Assembly: GCA_025024175.1 (NCBI GenBank)
Contig: QCXZ01000047.1
Coordinates: 1-64,000, forward strand
Source of the DNA: Rhyzopertha dominica
Taxonomy: Eukaryota > Arthropoda > Insecta > Coleoptera > Bostrichidae
Length of the DNA stretch: 64,000 bases
Direction: 5' to 3'
Under the pieces are notes generated by a model. That model had not been told where the DNA came from. It searched no databases and saw only the letters and a program-made list of their open reading frames with translations. Shown here piece after piece: positions 23,801 through 34,400 of this stretch. Made by a program: the position numbers and the translations under genes. The stretch's first letter is position 1; every line of letters starts with the position of its first letter.

Positions 23801-26800
23801 GGCATTGCCCTCTAATTTTCTACTAAAAAGCCTTTGGTATATAGGCAAAACCAGTTCTATACCACGTTGTCTGCACTTAGACCTAAAGTACACTGACGAG
23901 CTGTACAACAGCGAAATAGACTTGCCTGTAGTTGGTTTTCAAATCAGGAATTCGTTTAATGATTAATAAAATAATGCGTAATATCAATCCAACTACCCTT
24001 TATATGGCACAGTCTATAGGTCTTAATTGAGTATAGCTCGACGGATTTGACACCCACTTCGTTACTAATTATAATAATCAAACTATAATGAAAAAAAAAA
24101 CCATCCACAATGATTTAGTTCAAACAACGCGGATCTTGGAATCGGGCCTAAATCAGAATTCCTTATTCTTTGGGTAGAGCAGCCTTTAAACACGTTCAGT
24201 TCCGTTTTATTAAAAATTTGTTTAACTAGTTTTAAGTTTTTAGAAATTATGTTGTGAGATGTGTTTAATTTGTTGGGCTCGACTTGGCCTATCAAGGGAC
24301 TCACTCAAGCGTGAAATTCAAATGAGGTTTTGTTGACCTGACCCCACTTCCGCTGAAAACCTGGTGAAGAGAATATCCTCCGGTTAATCCGCCTACACAA
24401 TCAAGAAGTCCTTCACTCTACTGTGAAGATGCCAGCTTAGTTGCTGAAATACGTATTTAGGCTCTCTAAATCATTGTGGTGAGGGTTTTTTCATTTTAGT
24501 TTGACTACATTATGAGGTAGTTTTCTTTGTTATCAGTAAAGCTTTGTGACTTTAACTCGTCATCAGTATTACTTTGGTGCAGACATTAGTTACTAAACTA
24601 ATTGCTATAGAGAAATGTTTGTGAATTACACTTTCTCTAAGTAGAATTTTGAAATAGTCTTTGTTTTGACTGCCCCTTATTGAGGATATGATACTGATAA
24701 TGTGCTCTAATCCAAAGATTTTCTTTTAGCACGAATGCCATCGTATTTACCATCGCTTCGTTTATAATTATATCGCGTTCAGAAATCTTTCCTAATGTGT
24801 GGTTTAAACAAATCAATAACGCCAGATAGTTTTCTTATAATTAATGTTTAATGTCCATGCTTCGTTATCCCCATTTGTTATGCACCTCTATTAGTTTTTA
24901 ATGGTGATATTAACCGGATGTAATTTATATCACTTGTAACAGTAATTACTAAAGGTTGGTAGCCTTAAACAACAGTTTTCCAGTTATAAAGTAATCTAGT
25001 CACTAAAACAGGATCGATAAAGAAAGATGTGATTATAATTTCAAAACTACCTACGAGTAGTAGCCTTTTTGTAAATGATTATTTAGCCTTTTCTCACCAC
25101 ACAATAACTTGCAAAAACTTAAAACTAATTAAACGAATTTCTAATAACGCGGAACTAAACGCGTTTGAAAGCATCTTTGTCCAAAGGAACAGAGATACTT
25201 TAATTAATTACGATTTAGGCCTGATACCAAGATCCGCCTTGTTTGAACTAATTACATAAGGGATTTATTCAAGCGTGAAATTCAAATAGTATAAATAATT
25301 TTGGTTATGTTGCTCGTCCCAGTTTCAAATTGTATGTAGTATATAGGTTAATATTGGGATAGGGACATTAAAAGACATGTATGTATCTTTGCCGACGTTT
25401 CGAAGTCGCTTATTTCTTTATCAACGCTCCAATACCACTACACTTTAGTTTAGTAATTTCTTTAAAAACTGAAATCAGACCGCCCATTCATCGGCGTAAT
25501 CGGCAACACATCCACATGTCCACGTGTCTCCATCCCAATATTAACCTATATATTACATACAGTATAAATAATGATGTTTTGTTCACCTGACTCCACTTCC
25601 GCTGAAGATGTGCTGAGGAGAATATCCGCCGGTTAATCAACTCGGACAAGTAAGAAGTTTTTCACTCTACTGAAGATGGTCACTTAGGCTCTCTAAATCA
25701 TTGTGGAAAGACTGTGAAGCTCATTGAACGAATGTTGTCCCAACGTCAATTTAGAGCAAATTCAGCATTTGAATAATGGTCTTCCACAAGGATCGGTTCT
25801 GTCGCCTATTCTTTTCAACCTTTACATAAGTGACCTCCCAGTAACTAAATCGAGAAGATTTGTGTATGCAGACGACATGGTATTGGCTTAACAAAGTAAA
25901 GACCTTTGTGTCCTTGTACAAAACCTTTCAAGATACATAGAGATTATGAATTGCTATTTTAAACCCTGGCGCTTGTGCTCTAATCCGTTGAAGACTGAAG
26001 TAACTTGTTTTCATCTCAACAATCATCAAAAGATAAAACAACTTCAAGTTATGTCAAATAACATAATACTTAAACATAACTTCCCGCCAAAATACCTTGG
26101 AGTGACCCTAGATACGTCTCTAACCTACAAGAAACATCTAGAAAACATCAGTAAAAAATTGCAGACAGAAATAACATCCTGCATAAGCTTGCTGGTACAA
26201 GTTGGGGTGCAGATGCAAGTGTACTCCGTACTTCTGCAACTGCTTTGCTTTATAGCACTGCGGAGTACTGCTGTCCTGTATGGAAAAATAGTCATCACAC
26301 AGGAAAAGCTGACAGTTAACTGAATACTGCAATGCGACTAATCTGGAACTGGAATAATTAAGTCAACTCTATTACCTTGGCTTCCGATTCTTTTAGACAT
26401 TGCTCCTCCGGAGAGAGTTTGCTACATATAAAGCTTGGCAAAAATATCAATCAGCTCCTAATGAGCTTCTGATTTCTCGAGATCTGCAAGAGCTACCTAC
26501 AACTCGGCTAACTTCCAGAAAACCCCTATGGACGGAAGATTTCCTTCGTGCTCCTTATACCATTGAATGTGGATGGTATTTTGCTGGGCAACTTAAGAAA
26601 CATGATATACTTAATCAACAGCTTATAGAGGATCTTACAGAAAAGGTAGCAGGAACTGACCTCCCGAGAAAGTCTTGGGTCACTCTAAATCGCCTTCGCA
26701 TTGGCCATGGTAAATGCAACTTTTTTCTTACTAAATTTGATCCTTCTATCAACCCTTCTTGTGAATGTGGAGACCCCCTCCAAACAATTGAATATATGGT

Positions 26801-28195
26801 CAACAGATGCCCCCATACAACATGGTGGTTTTGAGTCTATCCATCGTGTCGATGAGGGTGTTGAAGATTGGTTTAAGACAATCGAGATCTGATTAGAGTT
26901 ATTCTGCGGTTTTCTTCATACTCTATCCAGAATAAATACATACATGTATGTATCTATTCTAAATAGAGAGCAAAAGCGAGACCTATCGTTGAATAAAAAG
27001 ATCTTTTTTATTTCATCGATTTTATAAAAGTCGACCCTAGTGGCATGAAATTAACAGAACTGTGTAATGTATTAATGATTTTAATAAGAATATATATACA
27101 ATAGAAAACTACACTCAGCTTTTATATTTAACTAATTATAATATTTTGCAGGTACGGAAACCAAGTAAAGAAAGCATTTGCTGGCAAACGCCTTTTCATC
27201 CCTATGCTTAATGGTTTGGTATTATTTTCCATAATAATTGTGTGGATATACAAGGTTAATTTAGTATTTAAGAAGTCTAGAATATTTTGATTGATGTGGG
27301 GATTTGTAGGAACGTGTGTGGATAATGATAATCATCTTACTTAACTTCATGTTGCTGGTAACTGGGTACACATTTACTGGAGAACAATTTGCAGCTGGCG
27401 TAAGTAAAATTACAATAATTTTACAGTCTGTATCTAGATGTTTAAAGTGACCGTCTATGTATTGCTCACATTGCTATAATTAACATTATTTGTTTTTAAC
27501 AGTGCATGACAAGAATCGTATGCTTTACTAAACCAAGCTAAAGTCTAAATAAATCTGGAAGACATTTTCGTGTCCAGAAAGCAAGTATGCTTAGCTTTAG
27601 CTTTAACCTTCAAACCTACTTCAAATAACAGTAAGCAATAAGCTAACTGCAGTTAGCAAATGGGTCATCGTATACCGATGCTTTAGTGATCTATATCGAC
27701 CCCCACGCTTTTGGTATTGTTTTTTATTCAATCTATAATATATTGCCTAATAGTTTAAGAAAGAAATTTTTGAAAAGATATATAACACAAATTAAAAGTA
27801 CCTACTAAAAAAAGTCTTTATACTCCATAAAGAAATTCCTAAACAACGATTTTAGTTATATGCAAACTACCAAACTATGTACGATTTTATTATACTTTTT
27901 TATTCCCTGTTATAAATTTAGCTTCCTTTGATCTGACGTGTGTAAAATACTTTATGTATTTTTAACACGAACCATTTTATTATTATTATTACTATTATTA
28001 TTACTATTAAAAATAAGATATCTTTGTTTATTATTTCAGTATGAAGATTTTGCCAACAAGTTATACGAGTGCAAGTGGTACAACTGGAACTCAGCCAACA
28101 GAAAACTACTTTTGCTCTTTATTACTTTTGCCCAGAGAGAACACTCTATTGTAGTTATACCACCACTTAAAGCGAGAAGAACCTATCAGCTATGG
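17853..28195 (+). CDS. Odorant receptor OR-A (7tm_6), exons 1-6; last exon beyond the gap
   Basis: Exons are 17853-17880 (28 nt, MDFKAKPWK), 17932-18119 (188 nt), 21269-21765 (497 nt), 27152-27254 (103 nt), 27310-27399 (90 nt) and 28040-28195 (156 nt); all have GT/AG borders and compatible phases. Intron 1 is 51 nt. Exon 2 carries the first membrane helix, exon 3 helices around HVVAGYLVVYMYGFIF, exons 4 and 5 one hydrophobic segment each, and exon 6 the C-terminal signature (FANKLYECKWYNW, FAQREHSIV). The final exon is absent before the gap but is found at 54572-54637. Intron 3 (5.4 kb) contains a hammerhead copy, Penelope-like pieces and a LINE. With the last exon the protein is 375 residues, normal for the family. 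The complete gene is in the middle contig on the minus strand. Confidence 0.85.
18120..20040 (+). other. OR-A intron 2, mostly unrecognised
   Basis: This intron sequence (18120-21268 in full) contains one copy of the dispersed GACAAAGCCACC repeat near 18.7-18.85 kb. Short frames at 18844-19131 and 19283-19558 have no recognisable motif. Confidence 0.5.
18700..18850 (-). repeat. Dispersed repeat, GACAAAGCCACC family, copy 2
   Basis: On the minus strand it reads ATGCATGTCTATGCTCTGC, then GATGACAAAGCCACCTGGCT. Both phrases also occur in the 59.6-kb copy, in the other order along the element. It is diverged from the other copies and lies in OR-A intron 2. Confidence 0.5.
20040..20510 (-). pseudogene. 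Insect mobile-type protein C-terminus with cysteine-rich tail
   Basis: Minus-strand frames read AIGARFFISLYDSNRDG, then LRYKRFAKSVTKNTF, LPPT and, after a frame change, the tail CRCKGSCGTVCRCRKAGLKC followed by SVVCLNCSKETC. The order 'G..FF...Y', 'LR...F.KSV....F....LPPT' and a CxC-rich tail is that of a recurrent insect multi-copy protein, probably carried by mobile elements. The cysteine spacing suggests a metal-binding domain. It is inactivated by stops and frame changes and lies in OR-A intron 2. Function is unknown. Confidence 0.5.
21918..22165 (+). mobile_element. Diverged single unit of the hammerhead-bearing element
   Basis: The stretch starts and ends with the same unit border (CTTCAGCCTTCG at about 21919 and 22126), so slightly more than one unit is present. 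It shares GCCCGCCGCG, GGCGACG, the ribozyme core and the GGCCGGTGTCTAT block with the array at 55.5-56.8 kb, but lacks the AT-rich segment with TTTAATCATGC. It lies in OR-A intron 3. No clear target-site duplication was found. Confidence 0.7.
21983..22057 (+). ncRNA. Hammerhead ribozyme, type I, diverged copy (CTGAAGA core)
   Basis: The order is a stem I 5' strand (ends CGCCCGC), CTGAAGA, stem II GCCC-CAACA-GGGC, GAAAC, the two-base loop TA, GTC and a stem I 3' strand. The conserved CTGATGA is changed to CTGAAGA, which should reduce or abolish cleavage. The outer part of stem I still pairs, with different bases from the array copies. This supports descent from a functional structure. Confidence 0.7.
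22170..23460 (+). other. OR-A intron 3, unrecognised part
   Basis: This is AT-rich intronic sequence with no coding motif or named repeat that I can recognise. Confidence 0.5.
23470..23830 (-). repeat. Dispersed repeat, GACAAAGCCACCTAG family, copy 3
   Basis: On the minus strand the phrases ATGCCATCTGTCAGCAT (near 23.8 kb) and GACATGATGACAAAGCCACC (near 23.52 kb) are present but separated by about 240 bp of other sequence. In copies 1 and 4 they are adjacent, so an insertion or rearrangement occurred. Confidence 0.5.
24083..24304 (-). pseudogene. Penelope-like element C-terminal (GIY-YIG region) fragment, inverted copy
   Basis: The minus-strand frame has KNLKLVKQIFNKTELNVF and DLGPIPRSALFELN, homologous to the plus-strand fragment at 25029-25259. 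The acidic residue seen in the better copy (AFESI) is lost here (VFKGC). It appears to be the extreme C-terminus of a reverse-transcriptase polyprotein of the Penelope-like type; that identity is inference. Confidence 0.4.
25029..25259 (+). pseudogene. Penelope-like element C-terminal (GIY-YIG region) fragment
   Basis: The frame reads FVNDYLAFSHHTITCKNLK, then NNAELNAFESIFVQRNRD and DLGLIPRSALFELIT, then stop. The pattern 'F..HL...NH....-NL..L......EL.A.E...I..' and the end 'D.GPIP.SALF.L' resembles the tail of the GIY-YIG nuclease of Penelope-like elements, with the Glu of AFESI as the likely metal ligand. The following 3' sequence (25.26-25.7 kb) contains the phrase GACGTTTCGAAGTCG, typical of such 3' UTRs as far as I recall. 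It lies in OR-A intron 3. Confidence 0.45.
25705..26891 (+). mobile_element. LINE (jockey/I-like) reverse transcriptase and C-terminus, degraded
   Basis: Read in several plus frames: GLPQGSVLSPILFNLYISDL (near 25785), FVYADDMVLA followed by a stop (near 25862), then PPKYLGVTLDTSLTYKKHL (near 26085). After a frame change in an A-run near 26155 comes the thumb region, and finally LNRLRIGHGKCNFFL with CECGDP and NRCPH (26690-26815). This is the usual order of palm, thumb and C-terminal Cys/His segment in insect LINE ORF2. The catalytic YADD is intact, but the stop after it and several frame changes kill the ORF. The 5' half is missing. It sits in OR-A intron 3. Confidence 0.75.
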
Positions 28196-28767
28196 GTAAC
28201 TCATCACGTATAATAACTTTTACTAGTTCCTTGTTCCATGTTCCAAAAAGCATCAGCACTTTTCCTTATAAAACTAGTCAACATTATTATAACAGAGCTT
28301 TATAGACTTATGGTAATGTTCCTGGCATTGAATCAGCACGAAAATTGAACCATCGGGTTTTTTAACTTGCTTAGACGGGAATGCGGTTAAATTTATTGAC
28401 ATACCCAGAAAATGTACCCGTACTAATTAACTTCACCTAAATTTTATATCTCTCTAGTAATGTGACGGGGTTCGAAGTGCATTTAGCTAACGAAATTCAT
28501 AGATATCATTAAAGGTAAAACAAATTTTAAGACATCAACTAAAAACAGAAGTTTTATTTTACACGTACTACTGTGCAATGCTCCATATGACTGAACATTA
28601 AATACAGAAAGGTACAGCATATATTATATATGGTATAGTCGCTTAAATTGAACGGGGCTTTAGTTCTGGAAAGTTTTTTATTTAACATGAATCCATAGAT
28701 GTCAAAGTGAGGCAATTACGAAAGAAGCGCTACTGAAGACATGCCAAAAGGGCTTTAAATTAAACTA

Positions 28768-28867
28768 NNNNNNNNNNNNNNNNNNNNNNNNNNNNNNNNN
28801 NNNNNNNNNNNNNNNNNNNNNNNNNNNNNNNNNNNNNNNNNNNNNNNNNNNNNNNNNNNNNNNNNNN
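28768..28867. other. Assembly gap (100 N), contig junction 1
   Basis: Exactly 100 N, the usual size for a gap of unknown length. The last bases before it (28767) match 52381 directly and 33708 in reverse complement. Sequence after it matches 57221 downwards in reverse complement. The gap therefore joins sequences that are not neighbours. Confidence 0.95.
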
Positions 28868-29083
28868 TGTAATTGCTTTAACCAAAATAAATTGTGTTAA
28901 TAGGTCCTGACTGGTTTTTCTGTTTGTGCCTCCCGCACTCCGCTAATATCTTTTACAGCTGACAGCATCCACCTTTGAGTTGTTCCCTGGAAGGCCGATC
29001 TTCACTGCAGCTACCCTGGTCTGCACACGTAAGAGGGATCGTGTGTAGTGGTCTGAGGAGCATACCTCAGGGTAATAAAAACT

Positions 29084-29100
29084 GGCGCCCGAGAAAACCG
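29084..29100 (+). promoter_or_regulatory. LTR-retrotransposon primer-binding-site-like sequence (mirror copy)
   Basis: TGGCGCCCGAGAAAACC is the mirror of 56989-57005. TGGCGCCC is the complement of the 3' end of a lysine-type tRNA used as primer by many retroelements. Confidence 0.35.
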
Positions 29101-29353
29101 TCCCGACGTCGAACTGTGAAGAAGAGCTCTGACGTCATAACCACACCATATTACGCAACAGTCCGACCATCCACCCTCCGGCACGAAGGCCCGATCCGCT
29201 CACAACGAAAAAGGCGTCACAATACATTTACATGATTTTTGAAACATTTGCAACAACATTTTGGATGAAAAGAGCCTTAATTACTTCGACGTGTAGGAGA
29301 AAGGGGTTCGGTGCTGCCCAACAGTGCTCCAGACTAAATAAATAATCTGCCCT

Positions 29354-29429
29354 GGTCAGTTCGCTCTCACCCTGCGACTAGTTTCGCCCTGTTGGGGCTC
29401 ATCAGGCAGGGGTAGAGAACTAACTGACC
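29354..29429 (-). ncRNA. Hammerhead ribozyme, type I (mirror of 56659-56734)
   Basis: The core is intact: CTGATGA, stem II GCCC/GGGC, GAAAC, TA, GTC, with stem I GCAGGG pairing to CCCTGC. Confidence 0.75.
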
Positions 29430-29629
29430 ATGGCAGACCGTCGCCTATAACCGCGGCGGGCGAACTGGTTTAAAGGAGAATAGGAGGGCAGATACCCTGA
29501 GTGCCATCTACGCGGAACTCTGCGAACTAGGCGGTCTATAACTGTGATAGACACCGGCCTTGTGCAGGTTCCTAGCGATGACTCCGGAGAGGCTCCCCGT
29601 ATAGCATGATTAAATAAATAATCTGCCCT

Positions 29630-29705
29630 GGTCAGTTCGCTCTCACCCTGCGACTAATTTCGCCCTGTTGGGGCTCATCAGGCAGGGGTAGAGAGCAAAC
29701 TGACC
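29630..29705 (-). ncRNA. Hammerhead ribozyme, type I (mirror of 56383-56458)
   Basis: The core is intact apart from GAAAT in place of GAAAC, which replaces the second stem III pair by a U-G wobble. The corresponding copy in the right contig has N at two core positions. Confidence 0.7.
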
Positions 29706-30028
29706 ATGGCAGACCGTCGCCTATAACCGCGGCGGGCGGAATGATTTAAAGGAGAATAGGAGGGCAGATGCCCTCAGTGCCATCTACGCGGAACTCTGCG
29801 AGCTAGGCGGTCTATAACTCTGATGGACACCGGCCTAGTGCAGGTTGCTAGCGATGACTCCAGAGAGGCTCCCCGTATAGCATGATTAAATATAATCTGC
29901 CCTGGTCAGTTAGCCCTCACCCTGCGACTAGTTTCGCCCTGTTGGGGTAGATGGCTCTGAGGGCATCTGCCCTCCTATTCTCCTTTAAACCAGTCCGCCC
30001 GCCGCGGTTATAGGCGACGGTCTGCCAT

Positions 30029-30105
30029 GGTCAGTTTGCTCTCTACCCCCTGCCTGATGAGCCCCAACAGGGCGAAACTAGTCGCAGGGTGAGAGCGAAC
30101 TGACC
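30029..30105 (+). ncRNA. Hammerhead ribozyme, type I (mirror of 55983-56059)
   Basis: Consensus core. It has one extra C in the stem I internal loop (CTACCCCCTGC) compared with the other copies. Confidence 0.75.
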
Positions 30106-30305
30106 AGGGCAGATTATTTATTTAATCATGCTATACGGGGAGCCTCTCCGGAGTCATCGCTAGGAACCTGCACTAGGCCGGTGTCTATCAGAGTTATAGA
30201 CCGCCTAGCTCGTAGAGTTCCGCGTAGATGGCACTGAGGGCATCTGCCCTCCTATTCTCCTTTAAATCAGTCCGCCCGCCGCGGTTATAGGCGACGGTCT
30301 GCCAT

Positions 30306-30381
30306 GGTCAGTTTGCTCTCTACCCCTGCCTGATGAGCCCCAACAGGGCGCAACTAGTCGCAGGGTGAGAGCGAACTGACC
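30306..30381 (+). ncRNA. Hammerhead ribozyme, inactive variant (GCAA)
   Basis: The invariant GAAA after stem II is GCAA here (GGGCGCAACTAGTC). One of these adenosines is part of the catalytic core, so this copy should not cleave. Confidence 0.7.
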
Positions 30382-31451
30382 AGGGCAGATTATTTATTTA
30401 ATCATGCTATACGGGGAGCCTCTCCGGAGTCATCGCTAGGAACCTGCACTAGGCCGGTGTCTATCAGAGTTATAGACCGCCTAGCTCGCAGAGCTCCGCG
30501 TAGATGGCACTGGGGGCATCTGCCCTCCTATTTTCCTTTAGTGCTCCAGACTACCCCAATTTCGGTGAATATGCCCCGCTAATTAAATAAAGGTAACAGT
30601 AATTGTTTATCCCAACTGCGCTGCAGTCAACTGATGACTCAATCGTTATCATATAGTATGAGATTTAATGATGTAATAAACTCTCAAACTCATGAAAGAA
30701 GATCTGAATTTACGTAATATAAGGAATTCAGCTCAATAGGATTGAAATGACAAGTGGTATGGGGGAACCTTGATATTTCATGCCCATATTGATGAGTTAA
30801 TTTATCAACGTAGAACAAACTTTTTTATTCAGTTTTAGTAAATCAGATTTTAAATAGATATCTGCAGGTATAGAAACCTGGTGTTCATTACGCCATGTAA
30901 TTATGTCGTTTTTTTCGCCATATACCAGTTGGCTGGGATTTTCTTTTCGGCTATGATACGAGGCATTGTATAATACGATAATACATGACTCTTCAAGTTT
31001 TTTTTAAGATCGACTCCTCAAACTAATTCTCGAAGAAAACAGCGTTTATATTTTTATGGTAGTGTCTGACTTCTTGCCACTTGCAAAACACTGTCCTGCT
31101 TCCCGTATAAAACCCACTTTGTCTTCCGCATGAACAATAGATCTTCCTATAAATATTACTAAATGGTAGACTTTTTAGGATTAACGCTTTGAGCTAAATT
31201 TTTATTAAATATTTGATTACCGCATTTTAATTTAGTTACTAAATTCCCTAAGCCGGGGGCGGATGCGACCCCCCCCCCTTACTCCGCCAGGGGGATACGT
31301 TGCACTAGTGGTCATTAGGTATACGATACACACTATACAGGTGACCATGTTTGACTCTTTGTACTGTCGCTAATTTGGGTAGGCAAACAGTTAAATTAAA
31401 ACTAACGTTAAAAGGTAATATATCTATATTATTACGTAATTCATGAGACAC

Positions 31452-34400
31452 TTATCGATTGCGTCTGCTATCCAGGGAATTGATCAGTGCCACTATACTG
31501 TACATGGTACGGAAAATCTGAAATGCATGGAATAATATTAGTAAACAACGGGAGTTCATAAAAGAACTGGTCAAGCAAGCAATCATTTTCTCTTTCTAAT
31601 AAGAACTCAGTGCCTGCCTTGTGAATTAGTTCATATAATTAAGATGAATACTTGATGTTTGGTCCAATTAACGTAATCGTCGCCAGCTTACTTGACCCGT
31701 TTTTTATGAATGCCCGTTATAAAAGGTTTATGGAATACATAATGGAAATTAACCATATTGTTAGCTTCATCAAACTAACAATGATGCATTTAATCTCAAT
31801 CTCTAATGCCCTTTGAAAGTATTTTGGCATATATTGTCCATATGAACCGCTTTTCCCCTTTTCACTTAAAAGATCACCTCCCTGCCATCACCAGCGCGCA
31901 GTTGATGGACTAACGAACAGCATAGTCAGTTAAACTACACTGTCACGGGAGTTTCAAAACTACTCTTACATTCTTTTAAATAATTTTTAGCAGGTAAATT
32001 TCCGGCAATAGATATGAAAAATAATACAGTTACAGCTGCCGTTGCCAGTGAGTTTTCCCATTTTGTCCGTAATAAGGACCAAATATTTCAGTTTCAAATA
32101 ATTCAGGCGTTTATAGTTTTTCATACAATGATTGCAATTCAGTGTATTAGACAAACGGGAAGATTTTTTTATTAGATGTAAAGAACATTTAAAACAATTC
32201 GAAAAGTATAAAAATACAGATATTTTAAGAACAAATAAGTAAACGCACTGCAATTATCAAAACTAAATTATTTTGAAAAATCAGAAAGTTATAAGATTAT
32301 TAGCGAACAAAATTTTACTATTTTAAACGATTTTTATTCTAAATTATTTATTTGATCTAAATTTATATTACTTTTGTGTTGCTCGCATTAGGTATCTCTT
32401 TGGTTTGAGTCAAGTTCAAGTTCAGGTTCAAATTATTTGCAAAAGGTTTTTTTTATTTATATTGATTGTACGCTGGTTACTTGGTAGCCGAAAGCGCTCT
32501 ACAATTACAAGAATAAAGTGGACTGGCCTTCAGTATATTTTTCTTAAAGAAGAATTTCTCGAAAACTCTTATTTTCGCCATTCATTTTCCCTTTAGTTTT
32601 AGTAGCATTCTTTAATGATACCCCGGCCATTATATATGAGACAAGTTCGTCTTTAAAACTTTTTACTGCAGTATATCGCTTTCGAGATTTGTTGTCTCTT
32701 CGCTTCAAATAAAAACGATCTACTGAACGAGCTAATCCACATTAGTTCACGCACTCTGGTGGTATGTTTTATGTACCCTCTCTTCCCTGCTTAGTACCTT
32801 TAGAACAATTTATTTAAGAGTTATAAAAGAATATATCGACCACTAATACAGAAGTTAAAATATTAGATTTTTAAGTTCGTCTGTGTACCTTTTCTTATAC
32901 AGGGCTTCTATAAATGATTTTATGCAACGCGGGCGGCGTTGATTTCTGAATTCTTTGTGCCGCCTTTTTGTAACTGCTGCCACGTTACAATATGCACGGC
33001 GATAGTACTGAAGGTTGCAGATCAATGTCGTGCTACAGCTCCGAAATGTGAGCTTTCTGCAACCTTAAAGTTAATTATCCCATAAAACACTACAGAATAT
33101 GTTGAAAATACACACTCCCAGGCATTTTCTCATATTAAAATATATCAAATGATGCAAAAATCGACAGATGACGAGCACACGTCACTTTCTTGAGAGGCGG
33201 CACATTTGTTTAATAGATAATTTTTATAAATGCCCTGGATGCATGAATCATTTATAGAATCGCTGAAGTATCATCGGATGTAAGTACACTGACAATTACT
33301 GTGCCAGGCACCACACTATCCACTTGCTACTGAACCAGCAGCTTTAATGCCTTTAGTAGCCACAATTTTTGGCATATTTTGGCCACTATTGAAGACAGAC
33401 AGCACATTTGCATACTGAGGGTAGCGTAGTGATAGGTTTAGATGTCTTGATATAAATTCGTGGTACCACTTTTTCCCTTTGAACAAATGCGTTATACTGT
33501 TCTTATCAGCAAGTTAATAGTCTAGCTTTTCCACGTTCAGTATTTATTTTAAACACTCTGAAAACAGCAAGATATGCCGAGCTGGTAAATTTCTATGGCA
33601 GGAGTCAATGTGGAATTTTACCTAGCATTGTCTTTTAACCGTTAGCAACTTTGTTGTTTCTTGTGTCTAAGCAACGTTAATTTTGGGGCTCCATATCTTC
33701 ATTGGTTTAGTTTAATTTAAAGCCCTTTTGCATGTCTTCAGTAGCGCTTCTTTCGTAATTGCCTCACTTTGACATCTATGGATTCATGTTAAATAAAAAA
33801 CTTTCCAGAACTAAAGCCCCGTTCAATTTAAGCGACTATACCATATATAATATATGCTGTACCTTTCTGTATTTAATGTTCAGTCATATGGAGCATTGCA
33901 CAGTAGTACGTGTAAAATAAAACTTCTGTTTTTAGTTGATGTCTTAAAATTTGTTTTACCTTTAATGATATCTATGAATTTCGTTAGCTAAATGCACTTC
34001 GAACCCCGTCACATTACTAGAGAGATATAAAATTTAGGTGAAGTTAATTAGTACGGGTACATTTTCTGGGTATGTCAATAAATTTAACCGCATTCCCGTC
34101 TAAGCAAGTTAAAAAACCCGATGGTTCAATTTTCGTGCTGATTCAATGCCAGGAACATTACCATAAGTCTATAAAGCTCTGTTATAATAATGTTGACTAG
34201 TTTTATAAGGAAAAGTGCTGATGCTTTTTGGAACATGGAACAAGGAACTAGTAAAAGTTATTATACGTGATGAGTTACCCATAGCTGATAGGTTCTTCTC
34301 GCTTTAAGTGGTGGTATAACTACAATAGAGTGTTCTCTCTGGGCAAAAGTAATAAAGAGCAAAAGTAGTTTTCTGTTGGCTGAGTTCCAGTTGTACCACT

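Larger units (their letters stand above)
29337..30539. mobile_element. Hammerhead-ribozyme array (mirror copy in middle contig)
   Basis: This is the same array as 55549-56751 in reverse complement, flanked here by AGTGCTCCAGACTA at 29323-29336 and 30540-30553. In this copy the bases given as N in the other contig are resolved, so it is the better template for reading the units. Units face minus strand on the left (29354-29947) and plus strand on the right (30029-30381). Confidence 0.8.

Noticed and set aside
25381..25590. 69-codon frame after the Penelope-like fragment as a gene
   Set aside because: It lies in the presumed 3' UTR of the element, has no motif and is present only because the region is copied three times.
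27938..28213. 91-codon frame with a run of leucines as a separate small protein
   Set aside because: The Leu run comes from an ATT microsatellite in the intron. The rest is OR-A exon 6 (28040-28195) read through from the intron. The same applies at 34261-34536 and 51553-51828.
29337..30539. CRISPR-like or ordinary satellite array
   Set aside because: Units are about 276 bp, change orientation midway, carry hammerhead cores and are bounded by a target-site duplication in a eukaryotic setting.
31987..32253. 88-codon cysteine-containing frame as a small secreted protein
   Set aside because: No signal peptide-like start with a cleavage site, no family resemblance, and it lies within OR-A intron 6 (opposite strand in the mirror copy).
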